The notes under the pieces: generated by a model
Seen by the model: the letters and a program-made list of their open reading frames with translations, nothing else
What the model was told of the DNA's origin: nothing
The model's database searches: none
Part shown: piece after piece, positions 1 to 9,506 of the stretch
Position numbering within the stretch: the stretch's first letter is position 1
Layout of the letters: every line of letters starts with the position of its first letter
DNA from: an uncultured Methylococcaceae bacterium
GTDB taxonomy: Bacteria > Pseudomonadota > Gammaproteobacteria > Methylococcales > Methylomonadaceae
Direction: 5' to 3'
NCBI GenBank assembly: GCA_913056195.1
Contig: CAJXMF010000016.1
Location: 1 to 45,754, forward strand
DNA length: 45,754 bases
Position numbers and translations under genes: made by a program

Positions 1-57
1 CGTCCTTATAAATCAATAGCCTATGCCTTCAGCCCCAAACTCGCTGAGTAGTTACCA

Positions 58-2007
58 TCAGTGATTGATTAAATCCAGATACTCCTGTTCTGTCATGATC
101 GTCACCCCTTTTTCACGGGCGGTATCCAGCTTTGTTTGTCCCACTTTTTCACCGATAATCAGATAATCGGTTTTTCCGGTTACGCTACTGGCGACTTTTG
201 CGCCAAAACTTTTCGCTTCCTTTTTCATCGTGTCACGGCTGCCATGTTGCATGGTTCCTGTGAAGACCACGGTTTTTCCGGCCAGCGGGTGATTTTGAGT
301 CTGCCGGGTATCGTGTGTGGTTGATTCAATGTGAAAGCCTAAAGCATATAATTTTTCAAACAACGGACGGATTCTTTTAAAGCCTTTAATAACAATCTGA
401 GCGGTTTTTTCTGCAAAGCCTTCGACCGCAACGATATCCCCTTCGGTTAACTCAAAAATGGATTCTAACGGGTAATGCGCCAGTAATTTTTCACAATTGC
501 CGAGCCCCATCCGAAATACGCCAAAAGCCGCCAGGAAACGCCAGTCTTCAACCGGCTCGAATCGGCTGCGGACTAATTCATCGACCAGATTCCGGGATTG
601 TTTGGGGCCAAATCCCATCGCCTCAAATTGTTCGGCATTTAACGGATAGATGTCATAAACATTTTTTATGCCATGTTCATACAGTTTTTTGATGGTGGCC
701 GGGCCAAAGCCATCGTTATTTTTTAATATTTTAAAAAAATGTTCCATCGTATGCGTGATCTGGGCCGGACATTCCAGATTATTAGTGCAGACCAGATAAT
801 CGTTATCCCAGACCAGTTCGGTGCCGCAGCTGGGGCAATGACTTGGAATTTCAGGCGTCACCGGTTTGATAACGGCTTCAATTTTAGGAATCACCTCGCC
901 TGAACGGGTCAGCCGGATAATAGCGCCCGGTCCGATGCCTTTTTCCTGAACCATTTTGTAATGGTGAGCGGTGGCGCGAGATATCAGTGCGCCACTCAAT
1001 CGTACCGGCTCCAATTCAGCCACCGGCGTGATACGGCCTGAACGTGAGGTTTGCGGAATCACGTTCAGTACTTTGACTTCGGCAGTCTCGGTATTGGCTT
1101 TATAGGCAATTTGCCAGCGGTGATGATGACGGGTTGCGCCCATAATATGTTTTATTTCGGTATCGGTGACTTCAAAAATGACGCCATCGACATCAAAGTC
1201 GACACTATGCCAGACATCGTTGACAATGTCGTCGAAATGCTCGGCCAATGTTTGCCATGGGCCTTCCCAGGCCGGTAACTGGGCAAAAGGGTAAAATACC
1301 GCCGCTTTATCCTCAATGGCTTTGATCGCATGCGGATCCAGTTCTTTTTCTTTAATAATACTGGCCTGAAAATTACGGCTGTTATCGTAAATTTTAGCTA
1401 AATGCTGATTGAAATAGTGTTTGTTGACGACGATTTCGCCAGCGCCTAAGCCGCGTTGCCCATTGTTAGCGATAACTAGACCGCGGTCAAAGACACGGCT
1501 GATATCCTGGCCATAGCGGCCATCGCCGCGGGTGTAGAGTTTTTTTCCATCATCATAGGCGGCGTAGCCATCCAGTTTAGGTGTGACACGGAAAATAAGC
1601 TGATCAAAATCCTTGCCAATTTGTGTCGCCGCTTTTTCTATCCGTTTGGCCCAACGGTTGATTTCCTCGAAATCATAGGCTTTATCGGTTGAAAGCATGG
1701 TAACCGGAAGTTTGACCGTTTTACCCGCAAATTCTGGTTCTGCTTCAACCTGGTGTAAATAAGGATGATCAGGATGGCGTTTTTTGAGTTCAGCCAGAAA
1801 CAGAAAATCATAAACCGCATCACTGACAATGGGTTCGCCGCCTCGGTACAGCGCATTACAAATGGCTAATAGTTCCAGGAGTTCTCCATCATTGAGCTCT
1901 GAAACAGTCTCTGGCTGTTGGATGAGGTGCTGCAATTTATTTTCAGTTAAAAATTCAGGTTGAATATCCGCTTGTTGAAGCAGTTCTGTTTGTGTAGAGG
2001 TCAGCAT
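58..2007 (-). CDS. Divergent NAD+-dependent DNA ligase homologue (LigA-like)
   Basis: The 649-residue protein has the full LigA layout at about the usual length. An Ia-like NAD-binding segment lies near residues 50-70 (SDAVYD). The adenylation motif KLDG follows, with nucleophile Lys144. An OB fold comes next (SRSGRITPVAELEPV, about 321-335). The zinc finger has cysteines 391, 394, 407 and 413, and helix-hairpin-helix repeats and a C-terminal BRCT domain (about 575-649) complete the protein. It is clearly divergent. The motif IV lysine (DGVVIK in LigA; Lys290 in E. coli) is Glu279 here, the histidine beside the Ia tyrosine appears to be Arg55, and the usual NPRNAAAGSLRQ stretch is not conserved. 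Lys144, Asp146, Gly147, Glu191 and Lys303 remain. I infer a paralogue rather than the housekeeping ligase, so no gene symbol is given. It is divergent from the diguanylate cyclase gene across a 117-bp gap. Confidence 0.85.
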   Translation of the reverse strand: MLTSTQTELLQQADIQPEFLTENKLQHLIQQPETVSELNDGELLELLAICNALYRGGEPIVSDAVYDFLFLAELKKRHPDHPYLHQVEAEPEFAGKTVKLPVTMLSTDKAYDFEEINRWAKRIEKAATQIGKDFDQLIFRVTPKLDGYAAYDDGKKLYTRGDGRYGQDISRVFDRGLVIANNGQRGLGAGEIVVNKHYFNQHLAKIYDNSRNFQASIIKEKELDPHAIKAIEDKAAVFYPFAQLPAWEGPWQTLAEHFDDIVNDVWHSVDFDVDGVIFEVTDTEIKHIMGATRHHHRWQIAYKANTETAEVKVLNVIPQTSRSGRITPVAELEPVRLSGALISRATAHHYKMVQEKGIGPGAIIRLTRSGEVIPKIEAVIKPVTPEIPSHCPSCGTELVWDNDYLVCTNNLECPAQITHTMEHFFKILKNNDGFGPATIKKLYEHGIKNVYDIYPLNAEQFEAMGFGPKQSRNLVDELVRSRFEPVEDWRFLAAFGVFRMGLGNCEKLLAHYPLESIFELTEGDIVAVEGFAEKTAQIVIKGFKRIRPLFEKLYALGFHIESTTHDTRQTQNHPLAGKTVVFTGTMQHGSRDTMKKEAKSFGAKVASSVTGKTDYLIIGEKVGQTKLDTAREKGVTIMTEQEYLDLINH

Positions 2008-2124
2008 TATGTGATCGAGTTCGTATTTTATAAATTTGTTGTCAGGGTTTAAGTTCGAGTTCAGAAAAGAGCAGTAATTTAATTATCGAACGACATGGTT
2101 TTTCTTTATTGAGCTGCTAGAATT

Positions 2125-3294
2125 ATGAAAACTTCTTCAAGATTATACGAGAATCTACTTTTGGACAAAGATTTATCAATGGGGCTGGTGTTGCTCGAAA
2201 GTCATTTAGATGGCATGTTGGCGCGAGTTCAACAGAACAGTGCCGCTTTAAAACGCTTCCAAAAATTTGAGATGGGCTTGCTGGGTCTGAATACATTGGC
2301 CGAAATGGTCGAGTATGTTTTAACGTATACTCAGAACTTTTTTGAGTTAGATTATGTCAGCTTCTGTCTGATTGATGAAAATAATGAAATTAGTCGTTAT
2401 CTGGTCGAAGATCGTTACGATTATCAAAACCGGCAAGGCCTGATTCTACTGAGCGAGAAAGATTTCTTTTATGATCGCTTAGGTGTCATGGTGCGTCCTT
2501 ATTTGGGGGCTTATGTGCCAGAATTATGCGATCATTTTTTTCTGGAACAGGAAAAGCCGGAATCTGTGGCTGTTTTGCCACTCAATCGCCGCGGCAGGAT
2601 ATTAGGTTCGCTTAATCTGGGCAGTTTAAAGCCAGATCGGTTCTCGATGAGTATGGCAACAGATTTTATCGAACATATGATTTCGGTTATCAGCATTTGT
2701 CTGGAAAATAATCTAAATTTTGAAACCATGCGTCGTACCACGTTGATTGATACGTTGACCGGTGTCAATAATCGTTTTTTCTGGGAGCAGCGTATCGATG
2801 AAGAATTGGAACGCAGTAACCGCAATAATCAACCCTTAACCTGTTTGTTTCTGGATATTGATTTTTTCAAAAAGGTGAATGATGTTTTTGGGCATCAGGC
2901 CGGTGACTATGTGTTGACCGAAGTCGCTGGAGCTATTAAGAAACAATTACGTAGCAATGATGTCTTAGCGCGTTATGGCGGGGAAGAATTTGTCGCTTTG
3001 TTATCCAATATCGATAAGGAAAAGGCCGATGAGATTTCCGAGCGCATCCGTTCGGCTGTCAGTCAGTTACAATTAAATTATAATGGTGATGATATACCGG
3101 TTACCATTTCGATTGGTTCGGCGTCTTATCAACCCGATAGCGCATTTTCCTGTCCCTCGTCAGACATTGCTGAGGCGTTAATCAAACAAGCCGATATGGC
3201 ATTGTATGAGGCCAAGAAAAAAGGCCGTAACCGGGTGGAAAATGGAGGGCGAATTGCAGCAATCAATCGTCAACTCGATCATAAAATCGCTTAA
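2125..3294 (+). CDS. Diguanylate cyclase with GAF-like sensor domain
   Basis: This 389-residue cytoplasmic protein has a short N-terminal helical region, a GAF-like domain at about residues 45-200 and a GGDEF domain at about 205-380. The active site reads GGEEF (Gly285-Phe289), one of the two catalytically competent forms. The product-inhibition I-site RxxD (Arg276-Asp279) sits exactly five residues upstream. It is therefore predicted to make cyclic di-GMP from two GTP and to be feedback-inhibited. The C-terminal KKKGRNRV segment is typical of the family. There is no signal peptide or transmembrane segment, so its signal is probably cytoplasmic. PilZ and motility genes in the same window are possible c-di-GMP targets, but no direct link is visible. 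The ribosome binding site is weak. Confidence 0.9.
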   Translation: MKTSSRLYENLLLDKDLSMGLVLLESHLDGMLARVQQNSAALKRFQKFEMGLLGLNTLAEMVEYVLTYTQNFFELDYVSFCLIDENNEISRYLVEDRYDYQNRQGLILLSEKDFFYDRLGVMVRPYLGAYVPELCDHFFLEQEKPESVAVLPLNRRGRILGSLNLGSLKPDRFSMSMATDFIEHMISVISICLENNLNFETMRRTTLIDTLTGVNNRFFWEQRIDEELERSNRNNQPLTCLFLDIDFFKKVNDVFGHQAGDYVLTEVAGAIKKQLRSNDVLARYGGEEFVALLSNIDKEKADEISERIRSAVSQLQLNYNGDDIPVTISIGSASYQPDSAFSCPSSDIAEALIKQADMALYEAKKKGRNRVENGGRIAAINRQLDHKIA

Positions 3295-3430
3295 ATACTG
3301 AAGTCATAAAGTTTACGTTGAACGGTAACTATTTAGAACGCCCCTCATCCTGGTTTTATCCCAAGGGTAGAAGGCGTTATTGAGAGGATATGCTGAATAT
3401 TGTCCTGACATCTCATCTATTCCCACAAAA

Positions 3431-4573
3431 ATGTCAAAACCTCCTGCTGTAAAGTCACACCCGGTCAATTTAGTCCAATATTATGAACAACAGGTTGAAG
3501 AGCAAGGACTGGTTTTTGACCCGGCGCAGGTTAATGTTGTTCAGCATCTGCAAAGCATTCTCGATCAGTTCGTCACAGAGTCCGTGTGGAGAAAGCGCTT
3601 GCTCGGGTGGCAATCATCTCAGAGTGTCCGGCATTTATATGTCTATGGCGAGGTAGGGCGGGGCAAATCCATGTTGATGGATATGTTTTATCACGCCTGT
3701 CCGATTTCCCGTAAACGGCGGATTCATTTTCATACCTTTATGCAGGAAGTTCATCAGTTTGTTCATAACTGGACGCAACAGGGCAACGTGATGTGGGCCA
3801 TGGGAGAAGAGATTAGCCAGTCTGCGCGTTTATTGTGTTTTGATGAGTTTCATGTCACCGATATTGCCGACGCTATGATTATGGAACGTTTGTTTCAAAG
3901 TCTGTTTGATCAAGGCGTTTGTATCGTGATGACATCCAATCGACATCCCGCTGACTTATATCAAGGGGGGCTGTTACGCGAACAGTTTTTGCGTTTTGCA
4001 AATAAGTTGTTGGCCAAGGTTGATGTGGTGGAATTAACGGCGAAACAGGATTATCGACTGCAAGGTGTCGCTTCAGAACAGTCGCGTTTTATTTATCCAC
4101 TAAGGCCGGATAGCAAAGTCTGTCTCCAGCAATATTATCATCAATTAAGCGATGGGGGTGCGGTTGAGGCGCACATCGTACAAATATCGGGCCGAAAGAT
4201 TCAGGTTGAAGCCTGGCGACGGCGGGTTTTATGGGCAACTTTTTCGCAATTATGCCGTGAATCTTTAGGCAGTGGTGATTTTTTAGCGCTTGTCGGGCAG
4301 TTTGATACAGTCATTTTAGAGGCTATGCCAAAACTTTCGGCCGATGACTTTGACGCGGCGCGGCGGTTGAGTGTATTAATCGATATTTTGTATGAAAACA
4401 AGTGCTTATTGATTTGCAGCTGTGAGGTTAAAGCCGCCGAAATTTATACCGCAGGTGAGGGTGTTTTCGAATTTCAGCGGACGGTGTCCCGGTTAATCGA
4501 GATGCAAAGTCAACATTATCTTGAAGAACATAATCAACAGGTAGAGAATAAGGTGAGAACAGTCATGAAATAG
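3431..4573 (+). CDS. zapE: Cell division protein ZapE (AFG1-like ATPase)
   Basis: The 380-residue AFG1/ZapE-family P-loop ATPase has Walker A GEVGRGKS (Gly73-Ser80) followed by MLMDMFY, and Walker B LLCFDEFHVTDIADAMI, both hallmarks of the family. In E. coli ZapE associates with the division ring and affects FtsZ. I chose the ATG at 3431 because the family homology begins a few residues later (LVQYYEQQV). The frame is open upstream to a TTG at 3380 that has a modest AAGG ribosome-binding-like sequence, so a 17-residue extension is possible. The gene ends 28 bp before the V-type ATPase operon and could be transcribed into it. Confidence 0.88.
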   Translation: MSKPPAVKSHPVNLVQYYEQQVEEQGLVFDPAQVNVVQHLQSILDQFVTESVWRKRLLGWQSSQSVRHLYVYGEVGRGKSMLMDMFYHACPISRKRRIHFHTFMQEVHQFVHNWTQQGNVMWAMGEEISQSARLLCFDEFHVTDIADAMIMERLFQSLFDQGVCIVMTSNRHPADLYQGGLLREQFLRFANKLLAKVDVVELTAKQDYRLQGVASEQSRFIYPLRPDSKVCLQQYYHQLSDGGAVEAHIVQISGRKIQVEAWRRRVLWATFSQLCRESLGSGDFLALVGQFDTVILEAMPKLSADDFDAARRLSVLIDILYENKCLLICSCEVKAAEIYTAGEGVFEFQRTVSRLIEMQSQHYLEEHNQQVENKVRTVMK

Positions 4574-4601
4574 TTGGGCTAATCATCCAGGCGGAGGACG
4601 C

Positions 4602-5972
4602 ATGATTCACAACATGATCCGGCATCAGCGCATTGAAGCGATTATTGGTAATATCATGAAAGTGAAAATTGCCAATATCGCTCAATTAAATGATATTGCG
4701 CCTTGTTTTGGCGATCTAGCACGGGTGGAGGATGAGGGCGACTATTTTTCATTGGCGCAAGTGATCAAGATTACTGACGATGAAGTCTCTCTACAGGTTT
4801 TTTCCGGAACCCAAGGGCTTTCAACTCAGGCTTCCATCCTGTTTTTAGGTCATTCCATGCAGGTGACCTATTCGGTTAATATTTTAGGGCGGATTTTTAA
4901 TGGGGTCGGTGAGCCGATGGATGGTGGTTCATCGCTGGCTCCCGACCCTAAAGTATCGATTGAATCCGTGACAGTGAATCCGGTTAAGCGGCTGTTGGCA
5001 TCAAATATGATTCGGACCAATATACCGATGATCGACGTTTTCAATTGTCTGGTTGAAAGTCAGAAAATTCCCATATTTTCCATTTCCGGCGAACCATACA
5101 ACCCTTTTTTGGCCCGTATTGCAATTCAAGCGGATGCCGATATTGTGGTTTTTGCGGGCTTAGGGTTGATTTATGATGATTTTCATTTTTTTCGCCATCA
5201 GTTTGAGCTGGCCGGGGTATTTGCCCGTACTGTCATGTTCACTAACTTGGCTTCCGATCCGATTGTCGAGCGCCTGCTGGTGCCGGATATGGCGTTGACT
5301 GTGGCCGAGCGTTTTGCGGTGGAAGAGGGCAAAAGAGTCTTGGTTTTAATGACCGATATGACCGCCTATGCCGATGCCATGAAAGAAGTCGGTATCGCTA
5401 TGGAGCATGTGCCCTCGAACCGGGGTTATATGGGTGATTTGTATTCGCAACTGGCCAGGCGTTATGAAAAAGCCTGTGATTATCAAGGGGCTGGCTCGGT
5501 GACGATTTTGACAGTCACCACCATGCCTGGCAATGATGTGACCCACCCAGTGCCGGATAATACCGGCTATATCACCGAAGGACAGTTTTATTTGCATGAC
5601 AATATGATCGATCCTTTCGGTTCCTTGTCGCGCTTGAAACAGCATGTTATCGGCAAGGTGACACGGGAAGATCACAGCCAGATTATGAACACGATGATCC
5701 GCTTTTATTCTTCGGCGGTTGAGGCTGAACAAAAACAGGCAATGGCCTTTGATTTGTCGGACTTTGATCTGCGATTGTTAAAATTTGGCCAATTATTTCG
5801 ACAACGATTTATGGTTATTACGGTTTCGATTCCATTGGAGGATGCACTGGATTTATGCTGGCAAACATTGGCCGAGTGTTTTGAAGCCGAAGAGCTGCTG
5901 ATGAAACAAGCATTGATTGATAAATATTTCCCGGGCCGGAATACGGATCAAGCCATGGAAGCGGGGGGCTGA
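4602..5972 (+). CDS. atpB: V/A-type ATP synthase subunit B
   Basis: The 456-residue non-catalytic nucleotide-binding subunit of the V1/A1 head alternates with subunit A in the hexamer. The N-terminal beta barrel (about 15-80) and the stretch NILGRIFNGVGEPMDGG are typical of the family. The P-loop region is degenerate (SISGEPYNPFLARIA), as expected for B rather than A. A segment near residue 250 (MTDMTAYADAMKEV) matches the conserved B-subunit region. It is the first gene of the ATPase operon and has a strong GGAGG ribosome binding site just upstream of the ATG. Subunit D begins two bases after its stop. In most operons B directly follows A; here A is last. Confidence 0.95.
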   Translation: MIHNMIRHQRIEAIIGNIMKVKIANIAQLNDIAPCFGDLARVEDEGDYFSLAQVIKITDDEVSLQVFSGTQGLSTQASILFLGHSMQVTYSVNILGRIFNGVGEPMDGGSSLAPDPKVSIESVTVNPVKRLLASNMIRTNIPMIDVFNCLVESQKIPIFSISGEPYNPFLARIAIQADADIVVFAGLGLIYDDFHFFRHQFELAGVFARTVMFTNLASDPIVERLLVPDMALTVAERFAVEEGKRVLVLMTDMTAYADAMKEVGIAMEHVPSNRGYMGDLYSQLARRYEKACDYQGAGSVTILTVTTMPGNDVTHPVPDNTGYITEGQFYLHDNMIDPFGSLSRLKQHVIGKVTREDHSQIMNTMIRFYSSAVEAEQKQAMAFDLSDFDLRLLKFGQLFRQRFMVITVSIPLEDALDLCWQTLAECFEAEELLMKQALIDKYFPGRNTDQAMEAGG

Positions 5973-5973
5973 T

Positions 5974-6567
5974 ATGCGTCGATTAACCTTTAACAAAGCG
6001 GCCTTGCATCAGCAAATACGCTTGTTGAAGCGGTATCGGCAGTTTTTGCCTTCATTGGATTTAAAACGACAACAATTATTACAAGAACGTGCCAAGGCTC
6101 AGGTGCGCTTGTCTGATACCCAAAAGCAGCTGGAATTATGTCTGGACTGGGTTGAAACCGAACTGCCCATGTTGGCTGATTCGCGGATTGAAGTGGAAAG
6201 CCTGGTTAAAATTCGGCGTATCGAAACCACTGAGAAAAATAGTGTCGGTATTCGCTTGCCGGTGTTGGAAACGGTTGAATTTGAAGCTGTGCAGTATTCT
6301 TATTTTTGCAGGCCGCATTGGGTGGATGGCTATATCCGTAAAATGCAGCAGGCGCTGAGGCTGAACATTCAATTATCGATCGAACAGCAGCGCCTGGATA
6401 TTCTGCAACAAGCACTCAGAAAGGTTACGCAACGGGTGAATTTATTCGATAAGGTTCTGATTCCACAGACGCTGGAGAATATTCGAAAAATACGAATTTA
6501 TTTGTCAGATAATGAGCGCGCTGCGGTTATTCGTTCAAAAATCACTAAGCAAAAAAGAGCGGGTTAA
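5974..6567 (+). CDS. atpD: V/A-type ATP synthase subunit D
   Basis: This 197-residue protein is the central-stalk subunit, predicted to form a long antiparallel coiled coil that rotates inside the A3B3 head. The N-terminus (FNKAALHQQIRLLKRY) matches the family pattern of a basic amphipathic helix, and the C-terminal helix ends in a basic tail. I chose the ATG at 5974, one base after the TGA of subunit B and preceded by a GGGGGG run. The open frame extends further upstream into atpB, but that region has no family similarity. The stop codon overlaps the start of subunit I by one base, which suggests translational coupling. Confidence 0.85.
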   Translation: MRRLTFNKAALHQQIRLLKRYRQFLPSLDLKRQQLLQERAKAQVRLSDTQKQLELCLDWVETELPMLADSRIEVESLVKIRRIETTEKNSVGIRLPVLETVEFEAVQYSYFCRPHWVDGYIRKMQQALRLNIQLSIEQQRLDILQQALRKVTQRVNLFDKVLIPQTLENIRKIRIYLSDNERAAVIRSKITKQKRAG

Positions 6568-8369
6568 TGGCCATCGTTCGTTTGAAAAAAGTCACCATTA
6601 CAGGTCTTGGAAAAGAGAAACAGGCGGTGCTGAAAAAATTGCAGCAATTAGGACAGGCACATTTGATTGCTTTGAATCCACAAGCGGCTAAAAGTCAGGG
6701 CGAATTGCGGCAACAGAATCGTGATGTATTGACGGCGTTGAAATACCTGAATCAATGTCCTCGAAAACGGCCGCAAATCGATGATATGGATGATTTCGAT
6801 CTGGATAAGACCATAACTCAAATACTGGATATTAAAGAAAAAGTAAGACAATTATCGGAACAATTAGAAGAGATTCAGCTTAAGATCAAGCATCTTGAAC
6901 CCTGGGGTGATTTTAAATTGCCGCCATTAGAAGCTTTGAAGGGTATTCGCTTATGGTTTTATCGTGTGCCACGGCATTTGCTGAAAAAAATAACCAAGAA
7001 CTTGGTTTGGCAAGTCGTCCATGTGGACAATATTCATTGCTATGTGGTGGTTTTGTCGACCAAAGAGCCGGCCCGTAATGCGATGCCCGTTGCGCGATCC
7101 CACACCGGTTCTGTGCCTTTATCCACGCTTCGAAAACAGGCTTTACGCATCACGCTGGAACTTGAAGACTTGCAGGCACAGCGTGAATCCTTAACGCGTT
7201 GGATGACGTTAATTTCTTTTAGCCTGCTCAAATATCAAGATCAGCTTGATCTTAAACAAGCGATGTTGATGGCGCTGGATACGCAGGATTTGTTTATTAT
7301 TCAGGCATGGCTGCCCATCAATGCCGAAGCCGAAATGATGCGCTTTGCTCAAATGCAGCGACTGGCGCTTTTATTTGAAGCACCAGTGCCGCAGGACACG
7401 CCGCCAACCTTATTGAAAAATCCGGAATGGATAGCCGCCGGTGAAGACTTGATTCGATTTTATCAAATACCGGGATACCGCGAATGGGATCCCTCCGGTA
7501 TCGTGTTTTTCTCGTTTGCCACATTTTTTGCCATGATTTTGTCCGATGCTGGCTATGCCAGTGTGCTGGGGGTGATTTTACTGCTGAAATGGAAACGCGC
7601 AGCTCAAACTGAAAAGGGACGAAGAATGCGCATTCTCGCGCTGGTTATCGTGCTGTTCTCATTGCTTTGGGGCATGCTGACCGGCAGTTATTTCGCGATT
7701 CCATTGCCACCTGAATCAATATTAGCGAAAGCCGCGATAGTCGATTTAACTGATTTTGATCAAATGATGCGATTGTCGATTGCCGTGGGTGTTGCGCACC
7801 TGATACTGGCTAATTTGATTAAAGCCTGGCAATATCGAAAAACGGCATGTTCGTTGGCATCTATAGGCTGGGCCGTGTTGGCGGCGGCAGGGTTTCTGGC
7901 ATGGCTTGAGTTTGGACAGGTCGGCACAATGATGACCGTAAGTCGAATCGGTATTGTGACAGGATTAGCATTGGTTTTATGTTTCAGCAGTTCGCGCTCA
8001 CTTTCCCGTCCACAAGATTTATTCTGGCGCCTAGTGGAGGGCGTAAAAAACATGGCTGCGGTATCGCAGATTTTTGGTGATGCCTTGAGTTATTTACGCC
8101 TGTTTGCACTCGGTCTCGCAAGTGCTTCTTTAGCGTTGACATTTAATCATCTGGCCGGTAGCGTTTACCACGCTATGCCTGGGATAGGGTTGTTTTTGAG
8201 CTTGTTGATTCTATTGGCAGGGCACCTGCTGAATTTGGTGTTATGTTTAATGAGCGGTGTAGTGCATGGTTTACGTCTTAATTTTATTGAGTTTTTTCAT
8301 TGGAGCCTGTCAGATGAAGGCTATCCGTTTAAAGTTTTTGCTTGTCGGGAGGAAGTAAGCCATGGTTGA
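6567..8369 (+). CDS. atpI: V/A-type ATP synthase subunit I (stator a subunit)
   Basis: The 600-residue membrane stator subunit has a cytoplasmic coiled-coil N-terminal half (about 1-295) and a hydrophobic C-terminal half with about seven or eight transmembrane helices. The essential ion-path arginine is recognisable in SYLRLFALGLASASLA (Arg511), the counterpart of the conserved SYxRLxALGLA motif that faces the rotor ring. The length is a little under the roughly 650 residues common in the family. The start codon shares one base with the stop of atpD. The 3' end overlaps atpK by eight bases. Confidence 0.93.
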   Translation: MAIVRLKKVTITGLGKEKQAVLKKLQQLGQAHLIALNPQAAKSQGELRQQNRDVLTALKYLNQCPRKRPQIDDMDDFDLDKTITQILDIKEKVRQLSEQLEEIQLKIKHLEPWGDFKLPPLEALKGIRLWFYRVPRHLLKKITKNLVWQVVHVDNIHCYVVVLSTKEPARNAMPVARSHTGSVPLSTLRKQALRITLELEDLQAQRESLTRWMTLISFSLLKYQDQLDLKQAMLMALDTQDLFIIQAWLPINAEAEMMRFAQMQRLALLFEAPVPQDTPPTLLKNPEWIAAGEDLIRFYQIPGYREWDPSGIVFFSFATFFAMILSDAGYASVLGVILLLKWKRAAQTEKGRRMRILALVIVLFSLLWGMLTGSYFAIPLPPESILAKAAIVDLTDFDQMMRLSIAVGVAHLILANLIKAWQYRKTACSLASIGWAVLAAAGFLAWLEFGQVGTMMTVSRIGIVTGLALVLCFSSSRSLSRPQDLFWRLVEGVKNMAAVSQIFGDALSYLRLFALGLASASLALTFNHLAGSVYHAMPGIGLFLSLLILLAGHLLNLVLCLMSGVVHGLRLNFIEFFHWSLSDEGYPFKVFACREEVSHG

Positions 8370-8820
8370 TTTTATTATTGTATTGTTGGGTTGGAGCGGT
8401 CTGTATGCGCCGATGGCATTAGGGGCTATTGGCAGTACCATCGGTTGTGCAACCGCAGGGCAAGCGGCAATCGGTGCACTTCTTGATTCAGAAACAGGGC
8501 ATGGTCGATTAGTGGGAGTTTCTGCGATGCCTTCTTCTCAGGTTATTTACGGCATTGTGATCATGTTTACCTTGCAACGCGCCATCAATCCCGATAATGC
8601 ACCGGCTATTTTTGCCATTGGTTTATTATCGGGTCTGGCGTTGATGATCAGTGCGATTTATCAAGGTCGGTGTTGTGCCTCGGCAATTAGCGCCGCAAAG
8701 GCGAAACCGGAAATTTTCGGTGTTTCGATTGCGCCGGCGGCGATTGTTGAGGGGTTTGCGGTTTTTGCCTTTATTTTTGCATTGGTTGTCAGTGCAGGCA
8801 TTCCACAGGGCGCGGTATGA
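8362..8820 (+). CDS. atpK: V/A-type ATP synthase subunit K (rotor proteolipid)
   Basis: This 152-residue proteolipid has four transmembrane helices, that is two fused hairpins, and forms the rotor ring. Only the second hairpin carries the ion-binding carboxylate, Glu130 in AAIVEGFA. Set against Enterococcus hirae NtpK from memory, the Na+-site residues are kept or conservatively changed: Leu61 to Met56, Thr64 to Ser59, Gln65 to Gln60, Tyr68 to Tyr63, Gln110 to Gln101 and Glu139 to Glu130. This points to Na+ rather than H+ coupling, an inference from sequence. It overlaps atpI by eight bases and atpE by four (ATGA). Confidence 0.93.
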   Translation: MVDFIIVLLGWSGLYAPMALGAIGSTIGCATAGQAAIGALLDSETGHGRLVGVSAMPSSQVIYGIVIMFTLQRAINPDNAPAIFAIGLLSGLALMISAIYQGRCCASAISAAKAKPEIFGVSIAPAAIVEGFAVFAFIFALVVSAGIPQGAV

Positions 8821-9506
8821 AAAAAACACATAAAACACTGGTTTCCTCTGGCGTTGAGCAATTGATTGAACGACTCAGAAATGAAGGTGTTGAAGCAGGC
8901 CAGGCTGAAGCTAAAAAAATTATCGACGAGGCTCAGGCACGTGCAGACTGGCTTGTGCAACAAGCCGAGCGTGAAAGTGAGGAAATTCTAAAACAAACAC
9001 ATGAAGATGCAGAGGCGATTCGGAAAGCCGGTGAAGATGCCTTGAAACTGGCGGCGCGCGATGCGGTAATAAAATTACGCGATACGTTGCTAAACAGTTT
9101 CAGTCAGGAAGTTGCCCGCACCGTGAATCAGAAAATGGCGAATAAAAATGTGCTGCAGCAATTATTGCAGTCGCTGGCAGGGACGGTTCGGGAGAAAATG
9201 GCATTGGATGAGCGGCAAAAATTAGTCTTTCATTTGCCTGAAACGGTGATGGGCGTTGAGGAATTGAAACAGCATCCCGAAGAATTGAGCCAAGGTGCGT
9301 TATCGCATTTGACATCCGACTTTGCCGAACAGATGCTGCGTAGAGGCGTTACGATTGAAGTGGATCCGAGTCTTAAGTCCGGCATCGTGATTCAGTTGGT
9401 GGATGAGGAGATCAGTATTGATTTTACTGAGCAGACGGTGAGTGATTTGTTATTGGCTCATTTGCAGCCGCGTTTTCGGGCATTATTACAGGGTATTGTT
9501 AAATGA
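8817..9506 (+). CDS. atpE: V/A-type ATP synthase subunit E (peripheral stalk)
   Basis: The 229-residue peripheral-stalk subunit has a long charged helical N-terminal half rich in Ala, Glu, Lys and Gln (about residues 10-110), predicted to be a coiled coil. The globular C-terminal half would bind the top of the A/B head. The start forms an ATGA overlap with the atpK stop and the end overlaps the DUF2764 gene by four bases, so the whole set is tightly coupled. No separate G/H partner gene, which normally pairs with E, is visible in the operon. Confidence 0.88.
   Translation: MKKTHKTLVSSGVEQLIERLRNEGVEAGQAEAKKIIDEAQARADWLVQQAERESEEILKQTHEDAEAIRKAGEDALKLAARDAVIKLRDTLLNSFSQEVARTVNQKMANKNVLQQLLQSLAGTVREKMALDERQKLVFHLPETVMGVEELKQHPEELSQGALSHLTSDFAEQMLRRGVTIEVDPSLKSGIVIQLVDEEISIDFTEQTVSDLLLAHLQPRFRALLQGIVK

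Noticed and set aside
1..51. Sixteen-codon open stretch at the left edge ending in TAG
   Set aside because: It could be the C-terminus of a neighbouring gene, but it is too short to support any call.
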